64,000 bases of DNA from Demequina sp. (lineage in GTDB: Bacteria; Actinomycetota; Actinomycetes; Actinomycetales; Demequinaceae): contig JANQAD010000001.1 in the NCBI GenBank assembly GCA_024707205.1, positions 1-64,000 on the forward strand, given 5' to 3'. A model generated the notes under the pieces. The model saw only the letters and a program-made list of their open reading frames with translations. It ran no database searches and was not told where the DNA came from. Shown piece after piece: positions 14,331-21,916 of this stretch (the stretch's first letter is position 1; each line of letters opens with the position of its first letter). Both the position numbers and the translations under genes were made by a program.

Positions 14331-14357
14331 ATGCATAACCATACATCCACTTGCATA
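14329..14357 (-). promoter_or_regulatory. Tandem ArgR operator and argC promoter
   Basis: On the plus strand 14331-14346 reads ATGCATAACCATACAT, an imperfect palindrome resembling a TGCAT-type ARG box. A second half-site cluster, CATCCACTTGCATAG, follows directly to 14357. On the coding (minus) strand TTGCCC and TATGGT are spaced 17 bp, and TATGGT lies within the first box. Repressor binding would therefore block the promoter of the whole argCJBDFRGH operon. The assignment to ArgR rests on motif resemblance, position and the presence of argR in the operon. Confidence 0.65.
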
Positions 14358-14397
14358 GTCGGGCAACGACACGCGCCGTTCATGTCCACGAGGCACA

Positions 14398-14907
14398 ATG
14401 ACGCCCATGCAGAACTTCCGCCTGCGGGTGATGCGAGAGACCGACCTTCCGCAGGTGCGCGAACTCAACAACGCGGCTTCGCCTGCCATCAATCCGCTCA
14501 CCGACGAAGAGCTCGCGAGCCTGTTCTCGATGTGCGACGTTCGCCTTGTCTCCACCGACCGCAACCACAACCTGCTCGCGTTCCTGCTGAGCATGGGCAC
14601 GGGCCAGCCGTACGCCTCCGAGAACTACCGGTGGTTTGAGGAGCGGGGCGTGAGGCATCAGTACATCGACAGGGTCGTGGTCTCTCCCCTGGCAAAGGGC
14701 ACGGGAATCGGGCGCGCGCTGTACGAGTCGGTGTTCGAGCGCGCGCGGGAGCGGGGCGCGAGCGAGGTCACGGCGGAGGTCAATGTCCGTCCCCTGAACC
14801 CCGGATCCATCGCCTTCCACGAGAGGTTGGGCTTCCGGCAGCTCGCCGAGCAGGAGACTCGCGGCGGCACCGTGAGGGTGTCGCTCTTGGCGAGGCCGGC
14901 CTACTAG
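14398..14907 (+). CDS. GNAT family N-acetyltransferase
   Basis: This is a 169-residue acetyltransferase divergent from argC. The acetyl-CoA site is clear: [24 protein letters not shown] (R/Q-x-x-G-x-G/A type), followed by [20 protein letters not shown], the beta-4/alpha-4 region common to the family. The substrate is unknown. ATG at 14398 gives MTPMQNF; a second ATG at 14407 is equally possible. Its stop TAG and that of the convergent EamA gene share the same CTAG tetramer. Confidence 0.8.
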   Translation: MTPMQNFRLRVMRETDLPQVRELNNAASPAINPLTDEELASLFSMCDVRLVSTDRNHNLLAFLLSMGTGQPYASENYRWFEERGVRHQYIDRVVVSPLAKGTGIGRALYESVFERARERGASEVTAEVNVRPLNPGSIAFHERLGFRQLAEQETRGGTVRVSLLARPAY

Positions 14908-15806
14908 CCGACCGCGAGAATCACGCAGCCGGCGAGCGCGACGCCGATCCCTGCCAGGTGCTTTGCGGTCAGCCGCTCGTGCAGGAACACCCGGGCAAGG
15001 ATCGCCGTGGTCACGGGATAGAGGCACAGCACCACGCCCACGATCGCGAGCGGCGCCTCCCGAAGCGCCATCAGCAAAGTGATGTTCGCGACCGCGAGGA
15101 AGACACCTGCGGCGAGACCGATCTGGACCGCGCGTCGGGGCGCGGGAGACGTGCCCGTGGTGATGGACAGGGCGTCGCCGAGCCTGCGGACGGCCCTGAC
15201 GCGCGCGACCGCCCACACCAGCAGCCCCAGCAGCGCGAGGCCGATTGCGACCTCGAATGCGGGCGTGATGAACCCGGAATCGTCCGGCGCGGTATCGAGC
15301 GCCCCCACCGAGAATCCGAAGAGCGCGCCCGAGGCAGTGGCGAGCACGAGAGGACCGAGTGCGGCCTTCGCCCCCGCGCCGTCCTCCGCCGTCGCCGACT
15401 CGGCCCAGCCGATGATCGCCGCCCCGATGAGCGCGATCGCGATTCCGGACCACGCGAGCACACTCAATGCCTCGTGGTACCAGAAGACGCCAACCACCAC
15501 GGGGACGATCGCCTCGACTGCCCCCACGATCACCGTCACGACTCCCATGGGGGCCGACGCCAGGGCCGCGTACAGCGTCAGGAAGCCACACAGCCCCAGA
15601 ACGCCGGCCGCCGCGCCGGCGACGAGCGCCGTTTGCGACCACGTGCCGGGGAAGATCACGATCGCCAGCGCCGAGGCGGCCGTGGCCGCGACGAAAGACC
15701 ACAGCGTTGCGGAGAGCGCGGTGGCGCGGCGGGAGCTGACGCCACCCGCGAAGTCAGACGCACCCCAAAAGATGCTCGAGACGAACGCGAGCGCCACGCC
15801 AAGCAT
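14904..15806 (-). CDS. EamA/DMT-type transporter
   Basis: This is a 300-residue integral membrane protein with about ten hydrophobic segments in two similar halves, as in EamA (drug/metabolite) exporters. Landmarks are SSIFWGASDFAGGVSSRR at the N-terminus, EAIVPVVVGVFWYHEALS ending the first repeat, and VTTAILARVFLHERLTAKHLAGIGVALAG ending the second; each half ends with the family's E-x-x (HEAL/HERLT) element. The substrate cannot be inferred. ATG at 15806 starts it. It is convergent with the GNAT gene, with overlapping stops. Confidence 0.85.
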   Translation of the reverse strand: MLGVALAFVSSIFWGASDFAGGVSSRRATALSATLWSFVAATAASALAIVIFPGTWSQTALVAGAAAGVLGLCGFLTLYAALASAPMGVVTVIVGAVEAIVPVVVGVFWYHEALSVLAWSGIAIALIGAAIIGWAESATAEDGAGAKAALGPLVLATASGALFGFSVGALDTAPDDSGFITPAFEVAIGLALLGLLVWAVARVRAVRRLGDALSITTGTSPAPRRAVQIGLAAGVFLAVANITLLMALREAPLAIVGVVLCLYPVTTAILARVFLHERLTAKHLAGIGVALAGCVILAVG

Positions 15807-15856
15807 GCGGCCAGCCTATCGACCGCGCTCCGCCCAACAACCGCGCTAGATCACTA

Positions 15857-15925
15857 CGTCTGAACCACTCTCAGCATGTCTTGAGGGTCAAAGTGCGCCG
15901 AAACCGCCTCTGGGTGGTTCAGACG
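15857..15925. repeat. 12-bp inverted repeat pair in intergenic DNA
   Basis: CGTCTGAACCAC at 15857-15868 is repeated as its exact reverse complement, GTGGTTCAGACG, at 15914-15925, 45 bases apart. It lies between the EamA gene start and the end of the MFS gene. Paired binding sites for a regulator of the EamA gene, or a long-looped RNA hairpin, are both possible. I see no transposase or target duplication nearby. Confidence 0.5.
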
Positions 15926-15928
15926 GAC

Positions 15929-15963
15929 GTGCGGCGGGGCCACCCAGGTGGCCCACGCCGCAC
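15929..15963 (-). terminator. Strong GC hairpin after the MFS gene
   Basis: GTGCGGCGGGGCCACC pairs with GGTGGCCCACGCCGCAC, with one bulged base and a very small loop. It lies 17 bp beyond the MFS stop on the transcribed side. There is no U-tract, as is common in high-GC actinobacteria. It is the likely terminator of the padR-MFS operon. Confidence 0.6.
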
Positions 15964-15979
15964 GGTTGCGAGGAAGCGA

Positions 15980-17494
15980 CTACGCCGAGGCGTGAACCTC
16001 GTCGGGCGAGGCGGGCTCGCCAGCCGCAACAGCGTCGGGCCGTCCCTGCTCCTCAAGGTGACGCGGCTTCACAAAGAACACCGCGACCATGGCGCCGACG
16101 AAGAGCGCGATCCCGGGGATGATCAGCGTCTGCGACATGGCGGTGGCGAACGCATCCTTGAGAGGATCGGGCAGGACGAGGCTCGCGGACTCGCCGCCCA
16201 TGCCACCGCTGGTGAAGCCGTTCGCGAGGAGGCGGTTCACGATCACCGTGGCAATGGCAGCGGAGCCGAGCACGCCGCCAACCTGGCGGGTGGTGTTGTA
16301 GATGCCCGCTCCGGCGCCCGCGGCACTCATCGGAAGGTTGCGCGTGGCCGTAGAGCCGAGCGGCGCCCAGATGAAGGCCGAGCCGAGTCCCAGAAGGAAC
16401 GGCGGAATGAGCAGCCAGCCGATGGCGATCGTGGGCGAGAGCATCTGCGACCACAGCACGATCGCGAGGAACGAGACCAGCAGCCCGGGCACGATGATCG
16501 CGCGCGGGTGCAGCTTGTCCGCGAGCACGCCCGCCAGTCGCGAGAACAGCAGCGTGGCCACGGCGGTGGGGATCGTCATCAACGCCGTCTGCGTGGGGGT
16601 GAGCCCGCGAACGCCCTGGAAGAAGTACACGAGCGGGATGAACATCGCGGTGAACGCGAACCCAACCGTGGTGATGGCGCCGTTCGCGACCGAGAAGTTG
16701 CGGTCCCTGAACAGCTCGAGCGGGACGAGCGGCTCCTTCTTGTTGGCGCGCTGCCACAGCAGGAAGACGACGAGCACCACCACGCCGCCTGCGATGCAGG
16801 CCCAGATGCCGGCGTCCCAGTCGTTGGCGTGGCCCTCCTGCAGGCCGAAAACCAGCAGGAACATGCCGAGCGCGGAGAGCGCGACGCCGAGCCAGTCGAA
16901 CGAGTGCTGGTGAGTCTCGAGGTGCGGCACCAGGATCTGCGCGGCGATGAACGCCACGACGCCGATGGGCACATTGACGAAGAAGATCCACTCCCAGCCG
17001 GGGCCGTCGACGAGCACGCCGCCGAGCAGCGGGCCCACGAGGATCGCGACGCCGGACACCGCGCCCCACAGTGCCATGGCGGTGCCGCGACGAGCGGCGG
17101 GGAACGTGCGGGTGATGACGGCCATCGTCTGCGGCGTCATGAGCGCGGCTCCGAGGCCCTGGACGGCGCGGAACGCGATCAGGTTGCCGATGCCGGAACC
17201 GGGCAGTGCGTCCGCGAGGCCGCACATGAGCGATGACAGCGTGAAGATCACGAGGCCGATCTGGTAGATGAGCTTGGGCCCAAAGCGGTCACCGAGACGA
17301 CCCGTGATGAGCAGCGGCACCGCATACGCGAGCAGGTACGCGGAGGTAACCCAGATGACCTGGTCGATGGTCGCGCCGAGCCCTTCCTGGATGGACGGGT
17401 TGGCGATCGACACGATCGTGGTGTCGATCAGGATCATGAAGAATCCGATGACGAGCGCCCATAGCGCCGGCCACGGGTTGCGTTCCTGGTTCAT
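15980..17494 (-). CDS. DHA2-family MFS drug efflux transporter
   Basis: This is a 504-residue EmrB/QacA-type proton-driven exporter with about 14 membrane segments. Landmarks are IDTTIVSIANPSIQ in helix 1, motif A GRLGDRFGPKLIYQ, motif C-like GVAILVGPLLGGVLVDGPGW, and IYNTTRQVGGVLGSA late in the protein. ATG at 17494 has AAGGAAA 6 bases ahead and overlaps the padR stop (ATGA). The partner PadR regulator and its operator indicate inducible efflux of a toxic compound. The compound itself is unknown. Confidence 0.9.
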   Translation of the reverse strand: MNQERNPWPALWALVIGFFMILIDTTIVSIANPSIQEGLGATIDQVIWVTSAYLLAYAVPLLITGRLGDRFGPKLIYQIGLVIFTLSSLMCGLADALPGSGIGNLIAFRAVQGLGAALMTPQTMAVITRTFPAARRGTAMALWGAVSGVAILVGPLLGGVLVDGPGWEWIFFVNVPIGVVAFIAAQILVPHLETHQHSFDWLGVALSALGMFLLVFGLQEGHANDWDAGIWACIAGGVVVLVVFLLWQRANKKEPLVPLELFRDRNFSVANGAITTVGFAFTAMFIPLVYFFQGVRGLTPTQTALMTIPTAVATLLFSRLAGVLADKLHPRAIIVPGLLVSFLAIVLWSQMLSPTIAIGWLLIPPFLLGLGSAFIWAPLGSTATRNLPMSAAGAGAGIYNTTRQVGGVLGSAAIATVIVNRLLANGFTSGGMGGESASLVLPDPLKDAFATAMSQTLIIPGIALFVGAMVAVFFVKPRHLEEQGRPDAVAAGEPASPDEVHASA

Positions 17495-18093
17495 AGAGTT
17501 TCCTTGTGCTTGTGCGGGTCCGGGGCGTCCCAGGACAGTGAGCCGGACTCGATGTCTTCGATAACGGCGTTGAGCCACGCGACGTCGGCGCGGGCACGAT
17601 TGAGGGCGAACTCGCCCCCGAGGATGAATCGGCGGGGCAGTTCGCGCTCTGCGACCCGCTCCAGGAGTTGTTCGCCTCGAGCGCGATCCGAGTCGACGAC
17701 CGCGAGGCGTTCGCGGAGCGCGGCGAGAACCTCATCCTTAGGAAGGTTGTGGGCCTCGCCCATGGCGACGGTGAACTCGGGGAACTCCTCGGCGGGCTCG
17801 GTGAGCATCGCCATCACCGTGTGCCGCAGGGCCGTGCGGCCAGCATCCGTCGCGGCGTAGGTGGTGCGCTCTGGGCGATTGCCCTCGCGCTCGGTCCCCG
17901 TTGCCACGATGAAGCCCGCGCTCTCGAGCCAATTGATGCCGTGATAGAGGGTCCCAGGCCGCAGCTTCACGGTCTTGTCCTGATTGCGTGCGATCAGGAG
18001 CTGGTACATCTCGTAGGGGTGCATGGGTCGCTCAATGAGCATCGCCAGCGCGACTACGCCCAGCGGACGCAACTTTGTCTCGTGAAGTCCCAT
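17491..18093 (-). CDS. PadR-family transcriptional repressor
   Basis: This is a 200-residue PadR protein. The winged helix is at residues 8-85 (LGVVALAMLIERPMHPYEMY... KLRPGTLYHGINWLESAGFI), and the C-terminal dimerisation helices extend to DPHKHKETL. ATG at 18093 (MGLHETKL) has GGGGAGGG 4-5 bases ahead, so longer upstream frames are rejected. It is translationally coupled to the MFS pump. A perfect palindrome overlaps its promoter, so it probably represses its own operon until the pump's substrate binds. Confidence 0.9.
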   Translation of the reverse strand: MGLHETKLRPLGVVALAMLIERPMHPYEMYQLLIARNQDKTVKLRPGTLYHGINWLESAGFIVATGTEREGNRPERTTYAATDAGRTALRHTVMAMLTEPAEEFPEFTVAMGEAHNLPKDEVLAALRERLAVVDSDRARGEQLLERVAERELPRRFILGGEFALNRARADVAWLNAVIEDIESGSLSWDAPDPHKHKETL

Positions 18094-18118
18094 GACACCC
18101 TCCCCAGGTTGTACCGCG

Positions 18119-18150
18119 TCGATTATTCCAATCGGAATAATCGATGTCAA
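18119..18150 (-). promoter_or_regulatory. padR-MFS promoter with PadR operator
   Basis: The arms TCGATTATTCC (18119-18129) and GGAATAATCGA (18134-18144) are exact reverse complements around a 4-base centre. On the minus strand -35 TTGACA (18150-18145) and -10 AATAAT (18127-18122) are 17 bp apart, so the palindrome fills the spacer and -10. This is an excellent repressor site. Assigning it to the adjacent PadR is inference from position. Confidence 0.8.
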
Positions 18151-18199
18151 CTATAGAGTTGGGACAGCGCCAAGAGGCCCAACGTTTGCTGGTTTGCGG

Positions 18200-18847
18200 C
18201 TATGCCGCGCGAGAGCGAAGAAGCTCGCGAATGGCGTGTGCGAGATCCCGCTCATCGCACGCGAACCGCCGCGCCGTCAGCCGCAGCAGCTCCGACGTCT
18301 CCTCCGGCGCGAGTTTCGGCTCGTCGAGCGTGCGCCGCACAAAGCCATTGAGAGCCGGGTCGGCGCGCAGGCGCACCTGCGAGAGGAACGCAATCCACTC
18401 CCACGTCACTCGCCCAAGACCGCGCACGCCGAGTACGGCGCCCTCAATGGCGTCGGGCCTCTCGACGGCAGCGACGCGAAGGTCCTCGCCGGAGCGAACG
18501 CCCTCCTCGACCAGGGCGGAGGCGGCGCCGTGGACTACCGCCGCCCGCAGCACGGGCACACCCAAGACGTTCGAGTCGCCGTAAACCGGGCCGAGCATCT
18601 GCACCACGCCATCGACGCCCATCGCCGCGAGGTCGCCCAGGTCGTCGAGAAGGGAGTGCGATCGCGAGCGCATGACGAAGTCCACCACTGCGTCGGTGTT
18701 GGCCTGCGGCGTCTGCGCGCGGAACACGCCGGCCGTGACCGCGAGCTCCACCTGATGGGGAAAGCCAAAGGGCGCGGCATCCCGCCAGCCGGTGGGAAGG
18801 ACCTCGCTCAACTTGGCATGGAGCAAGCCTGTGCGAGCGTCGGTCAC
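18200..18847 (-). CDS. Hypothetical protein, HhH-like C-terminal half
   Basis: This 215-residue protein is not one I recognise with confidence. It is predicted soluble, with no signal peptide or membrane segment. The segment GAVLGVRGLGRVTWEWIAFLSQVRL resembles a helix-hairpin-helix (GVxGxGxxT) as in DNA glycosylase-like folds, followed by ADPALNGFVRRTLDEP. That hint is weak. GTG at 18847 (VTDARTG) sits about 40 bp from the divergent epimerase gene start. The upstream end contains one copy of the recurrent octamer. Confidence 0.6.
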   Translation of the reverse strand: MTDARTGLLHAKLSEVLPTGWRDAAPFGFPHQVELAVTAGVFRAQTPQANTDAVVDFVMRSRSHSLLDDLGDLAAMGVDGVVQMLGPVYGDSNVLGVPVLRAAVVHGAASALVEEGVRSGEDLRVAAVERPDAIEGAVLGVRGLGRVTWEWIAFLSQVRLRADPALNGFVRRTLDEPKLAPEETSELLRLTARRFACDERDLAHAIRELLRSRAA

Positions 18848-18884
18848 AGCCTCAACTTACCTGCGCGGACGGGCCCCGCCTACC

Positions 18885-19919
18885 ATGAACGGCATGCGCA
18901 TCCTCCTCGTTGGCGGAACGGGACTGATTTCGTCCGAAGTGTCCCGATTGGCGCTCGCACAGGGCCACGACGTGACCCTCGTCAACCGCGGACGGTCCCT
19001 GCTGCCGAGCGCGCCGGGGGCCCACCTCATCCACGCCGACGCCACCGATGCGGAGGCCCTGCGCTCGGCTCTGCGCGGGCCAAGGCTGCGCGGCGAGCGC
19101 TTCGACGCGGTGGTTCAGTTCATCGCCTTCGGCCCCGAGCAGGTGCTCGCCGACCTCGAGACGTTCCGCAGGCTCACCGACCGCTACGTCCTCATCGCGA
19201 CGGCCGCCGCGTACCGCAAGTTCGATTACCTGCGCCCGCTCACCGAGGACGTCCCCCTCGAGAACCCCTACTGGGAGTACGCGCGCAAGAAGATCGAGTG
19301 CGAGGAGGCGCTGCGCGCCTCGAGCGACATTCCGTGGACGATCGTTCGCCCCGCGCACACCTACGGCCCATCAAAGATCCCCGGCTTCACCGGCGTGTCC
19401 CGCCACCCATGGACGCTCGTGGATCGCATGCGCCGCGGCGCGGACATCATCCTGCCTGGCGACGGCACGAGCCTGTGGACCATCACGCACGCCCGCGACG
19501 TGGCGGCAGGGATTCTTGGCCTCCTTGCGGTGCCCGACGCTGTTGGCGAGGCCGTGCACATCACCAGTTCGGAGGCGCTCACCTGGCGCGGCATCCACGA
19601 GGCCATCGGGCACGCGGCGGGTGTCTCGCGTGAGGCGCTCGCGGAGCAGTTCGTGTGCGTGCCCTCGGATGCGCTGGTTGCGGCCGCGCCCTCGCAGGCG
19701 GGCTCGATCTACGGAGACAAGATGCATCCCGCGGTCTACGACACGAGCAAGGTGCGCGGTCTCGTGCCCGGGTGGGAGGCGCGCGTGACGTTCGCGGACG
19801 GCGTTGCCGAAGCGGTGGAGTTCTTCGAGGCGCACGAGGAGCTTCGCACCATCGACGAGGACTCCAACGCCATGTTCGACGAACTTGGCGAACGATATCG
19901 CTCCGCATTGCGCGCCTGA
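18885..19919 (+). CDS. NAD-dependent epimerase/reductase
   Basis: This is a 344-residue extended SDR. The Rossmann motif MRILLVGGTGLISSEV is at the N-terminus, then FDAVVQFIAFGPEQV, the catalytic Tyr-x-x-x-Lys as YARKKIECEE, and VRPAHTYGPSK. This resembles the actinobacterial/plant-chloroplast CSP41-like epimerases, and the substrate is unknown. Two starts are possible, ATG at 18885 or at 18894 (MRILL); the latter fits most homologues. It is divergent from the HhH-like gene and followed 18 bp later by a lipoprotein gene. Confidence 0.82.
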   Translation: MNGMRILLVGGTGLISSEVSRLALAQGHDVTLVNRGRSLLPSAPGAHLIHADATDAEALRSALRGPRLRGERFDAVVQFIAFGPEQVLADLETFRRLTDRYVLIATAAAYRKFDYLRPLTEDVPLENPYWEYARKKIECEEALRASSDIPWTIVRPAHTYGPSKIPGFTGVSRHPWTLVDRMRRGADIILPGDGTSLWTITHARDVAAGILGLLAVPDAVGEAVHITSSEALTWRGIHEAIGHAAGVSREALAEQFVCVPSDALVAAAPSQAGSIYGDKMHPAVYDTSKVRGLVPGWEARVTFADGVAEAVEFFEAHEELRTIDEDSNAMFDELGERYRSALRA

Positions 19920-19937
19920 CCCCGATACCGTTGGCGC

Positions 19938-20621
19938 ATGAGAGCCGCACTCGCCGCCGCCCTTGCCGTCGCTGCCCTCGCTGGCTGCACGTCGACGCCA
20001 GCCGAAACCAGCCCGTCGGCAAGCCCATCCCCCAGCGTCACGCACTCGGCAACGCCCTCCCCCAGCGCCACTCCGTCGGAGACGGCGGCCGCGGCTGCGG
20101 AGTGCCCCACGTGGACCGACGACCCCGATGACACGGTTTCCGCGATCGGCCCCATCAGCTTCGCGGGCGTGTGCATCGGCCAGTCCTTCGACGAGGCCAT
20201 CGCCACGGGAGCTCCGGTCACCGCTCCCGAGCAATGCCCCTGGTACGGCCAGCTCGTGGCCCAGGACGACCCTGGCTTCTATGTCACCGCGCTGAGCGAC
20301 CCCTCGGATCCTGGGGCGCGGATCAACTTCTTCATCCTGTACTGGTTCGCGGACCCGGCGGACGCGGCGAGCTTCGAGATGCCGAGCACGGCCGAGGGCA
20401 TCACGATCGGCTCGACGACTGACGAGGTGATGGCGGCGTATCCCACAGCGAGCGAGGTGACGTTCGACGACATAGCGCGCGGCTCCCGCACTCAGCTGGT
20501 GGTTCCCACGAGCGCCACCACCACCTATAACTTCGACGTCGTGGATGGCGTCGTGACCGAGATCTCGTGGGGCGAGGGCCTCAGCGAGGGCGGGCCCAAC
20601 GGAGACCTGTGCGCGCTGTGA
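19938..20621 (+). CDS. Lipoprotein, hypothetical
   Basis: This is a 227-residue exported lipoprotein. The signal peptide MRAALAAALAVAALAGC ends in a lipobox LAGC, with Cys17 as the lipidation site. It is followed by a Ser/Thr/Pro-rich linker (SPSASPSPSVTHSATPSPSA) and a globular domain with four further Cys (CPTW, VCIGQSF, QCPWYG, DLCAL) that could form two disulfides. I do not recognise the globular domain. The middle, GITIGSTTDEVMAAYPT, resembles domains that bind a ligand at the cell surface, but no function can be named. Confidence 0.75.
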   Translation: MRAALAAALAVAALAGCTSTPAETSPSASPSPSVTHSATPSPSATPSETAAAAAECPTWTDDPDDTVSAIGPISFAGVCIGQSFDEAIATGAPVTAPEQCPWYGQLVAQDDPGFYVTALSDPSDPGARINFFILYWFADPADAASFEMPSTAEGITIGSTTDEVMAAYPTASEVTFDDIARGSRTQLVVPTSATTTYNFDVVDGVVTEISWGEGLSEGGPNGDLCAL

Positions 20622-20660
20622 CCGCGTAGGCTTGGGCCGACCACAGCCTCGGAGGGAATC

Positions 20661-21257
20661 ATGAAGACCGCCAAAATCGCAGTGACCGCACTCGGCGCCA
20701 TCCTGCTGCTCGCCGGGTGCTCCGGCTCGTCTGGCGACGAGTCAAGCGACGCCCCCAAGCCGTCGACGACGCCAACGGCGATCGCCGAGGGTGACGGCAG
20801 CTCTCCCGTGCCCAGCGTCGGAAATCTCGACGACCCGCTGTGCGCCGCCGCTCTGGACAACATCACTGACGCGACCAACCTCGAGTCGCAGACGAGCGAC
20901 CTGTCCGAGATGATCCAGGACCCCACGTTCCTCACGGGCGATGCCGCCAAGCTCAACCAGTGGGGCGATGACATGCTCGAGCTCACCTCCAGCACGAAGG
21001 ACTTCTACGTCCTCGCCATCAAGGAGACGCAGGGCGAGGACGTCAACGCTGACTTCGTGGCTTTGAGCGACTTCGTGGAGAAGTACTCGATCGCGATGGC
21101 GAAGGCCGCCTCCGCGGCCGGCTCGCCCGCGGAGTTCCTCACCACCATCCAGACGCTCTACAGCGCCGACGACGTGAAGGCGGCGAGCGAGGCCGCCCCG
21201 CAGGCGGCGCAGAACGCGGCGGAATACCTCTCCACCCGCTGCGGCATCGAGAGCTGA
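20661..21257 (+). CDS. Lipoprotein, hypothetical
   Basis: This is a 198-residue lipoprotein with signal peptide MKTAKIAVTALGAILLLAGC (lipobox LAGC), a short Ser/Thr/Pro/Asp linker, and an all-alpha region with two Cys residues (DPLCAAAL, STRCGIES) bracketing it. There is a good GGAGGGAATC ribosome site. It starts 39 bp after the previous lipoprotein and ends 2 bp before the MntR-like gene, so the three may be co-transcribed. The family is not recognised. Confidence 0.75.
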   Translation: MKTAKIAVTALGAILLLAGCSGSSGDESSDAPKPSTTPTAIAEGDGSSPVPSVGNLDDPLCAAALDNITDATNLESQTSDLSEMIQDPTFLTGDAAKLNQWGDDMLELTSSTKDFYVLAIKETQGEDVNADFVALSDFVEKYSIAMAKAASAAGSPAEFLTTIQTLYSADDVKAASEAAPQAAQNAAEYLSTRCGIES

Positions 21258-21259
21258 GT

Positions 21260-21916
21260 TTGGCCGACGTCGGCGACCTCTCCCCAAGCACGCAGGACTA
21301 CCTCAAGGCCCTGTGGAGCCTGGGCGAGTGGGACCCCGACGCCGTGACCGTGACCGCGCTGGCCGAGCGCCTCGGCGTGCGCACGTCCACAGCCTCGGAC
21401 GGCCTCAGGAAGCTCGCCGCGCAGGGCTTCCTCGAGCATGCGCCGTACGGTGCGATCGTCCTCACGGAGTCCGGGACGGCCCACGCGCTCGCGATGGTTC
21501 GGCGCCACCGACTCCTCGAGACGTACCTGGCCAGCGAGCTCGGCTACTCGTGGGACGAGGTTCACGACGAGGCCGAGTCTCTCGAGCACGCGGTGAGCGA
21601 CCTGTTCCTCGAGCGCATCGACCGCCAACTTGGCCACCCGACTCGCGACCCCCACGGCGATCCCATACCGCCCGCTGCAGGTGTTCACTCGACGCCGGAC
21701 GCCGTGCCCCTGTCCTCGCTGCCCGTTGGCGCGAGTGCCACGGTCGCACGCATCTCCGATTCGTCTCCCGATCGACTTCGCGCGTTCGCGGCGGCCGGCA
21801 TCCTGCCCGACGCTGTGGTGACGGTCCTCGCGAATGGCGAGGTGGCCGTCGGGCCTGGTATTTACGCACTTTCCGAGGGCGATGGCGACGCCCTGTGGGT
21901 CATCCCGCGAGGGTGA
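21260..21916 (+). CDS. DtxR/MntR-family metal-dependent regulator
   Basis: This is a 218-residue DtxR-type repressor. The N-terminal helix-turn-helix (LSPSTQDYLKALWSLGEW... VTALAERLGVRTSTASDGLRKL) is followed by the metal-binding dimerisation domain with HRLLETYLASELGYSWDEVHDEAE and a C-terminal SH3-like (FeoA) domain. The motif H-x-x-L-E-x-F-L of DtxR is HRLLETYL. The start is TTG, 2 bp after the lipoprotein stop. Its 3' end overlaps the convergent mntH by 17 bp. Proximity to mntH and the palindrome there make manganese the likely effector (MntR). Confidence 0.85.
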   Translation: MADVGDLSPSTQDYLKALWSLGEWDPDAVTVTALAERLGVRTSTASDGLRKLAAQGFLEHAPYGAIVLTESGTAHALAMVRRHRLLETYLASELGYSWDEVHDEAESLEHAVSDLFLERIDRQLGHPTRDPHGDPIPPAAGVHSTPDAVPLSSLPVGASATVARISDSSPDRLRAFAAAGILPDAVVTVLANGEVAVGPGIYALSEGDGDALWVIPRG

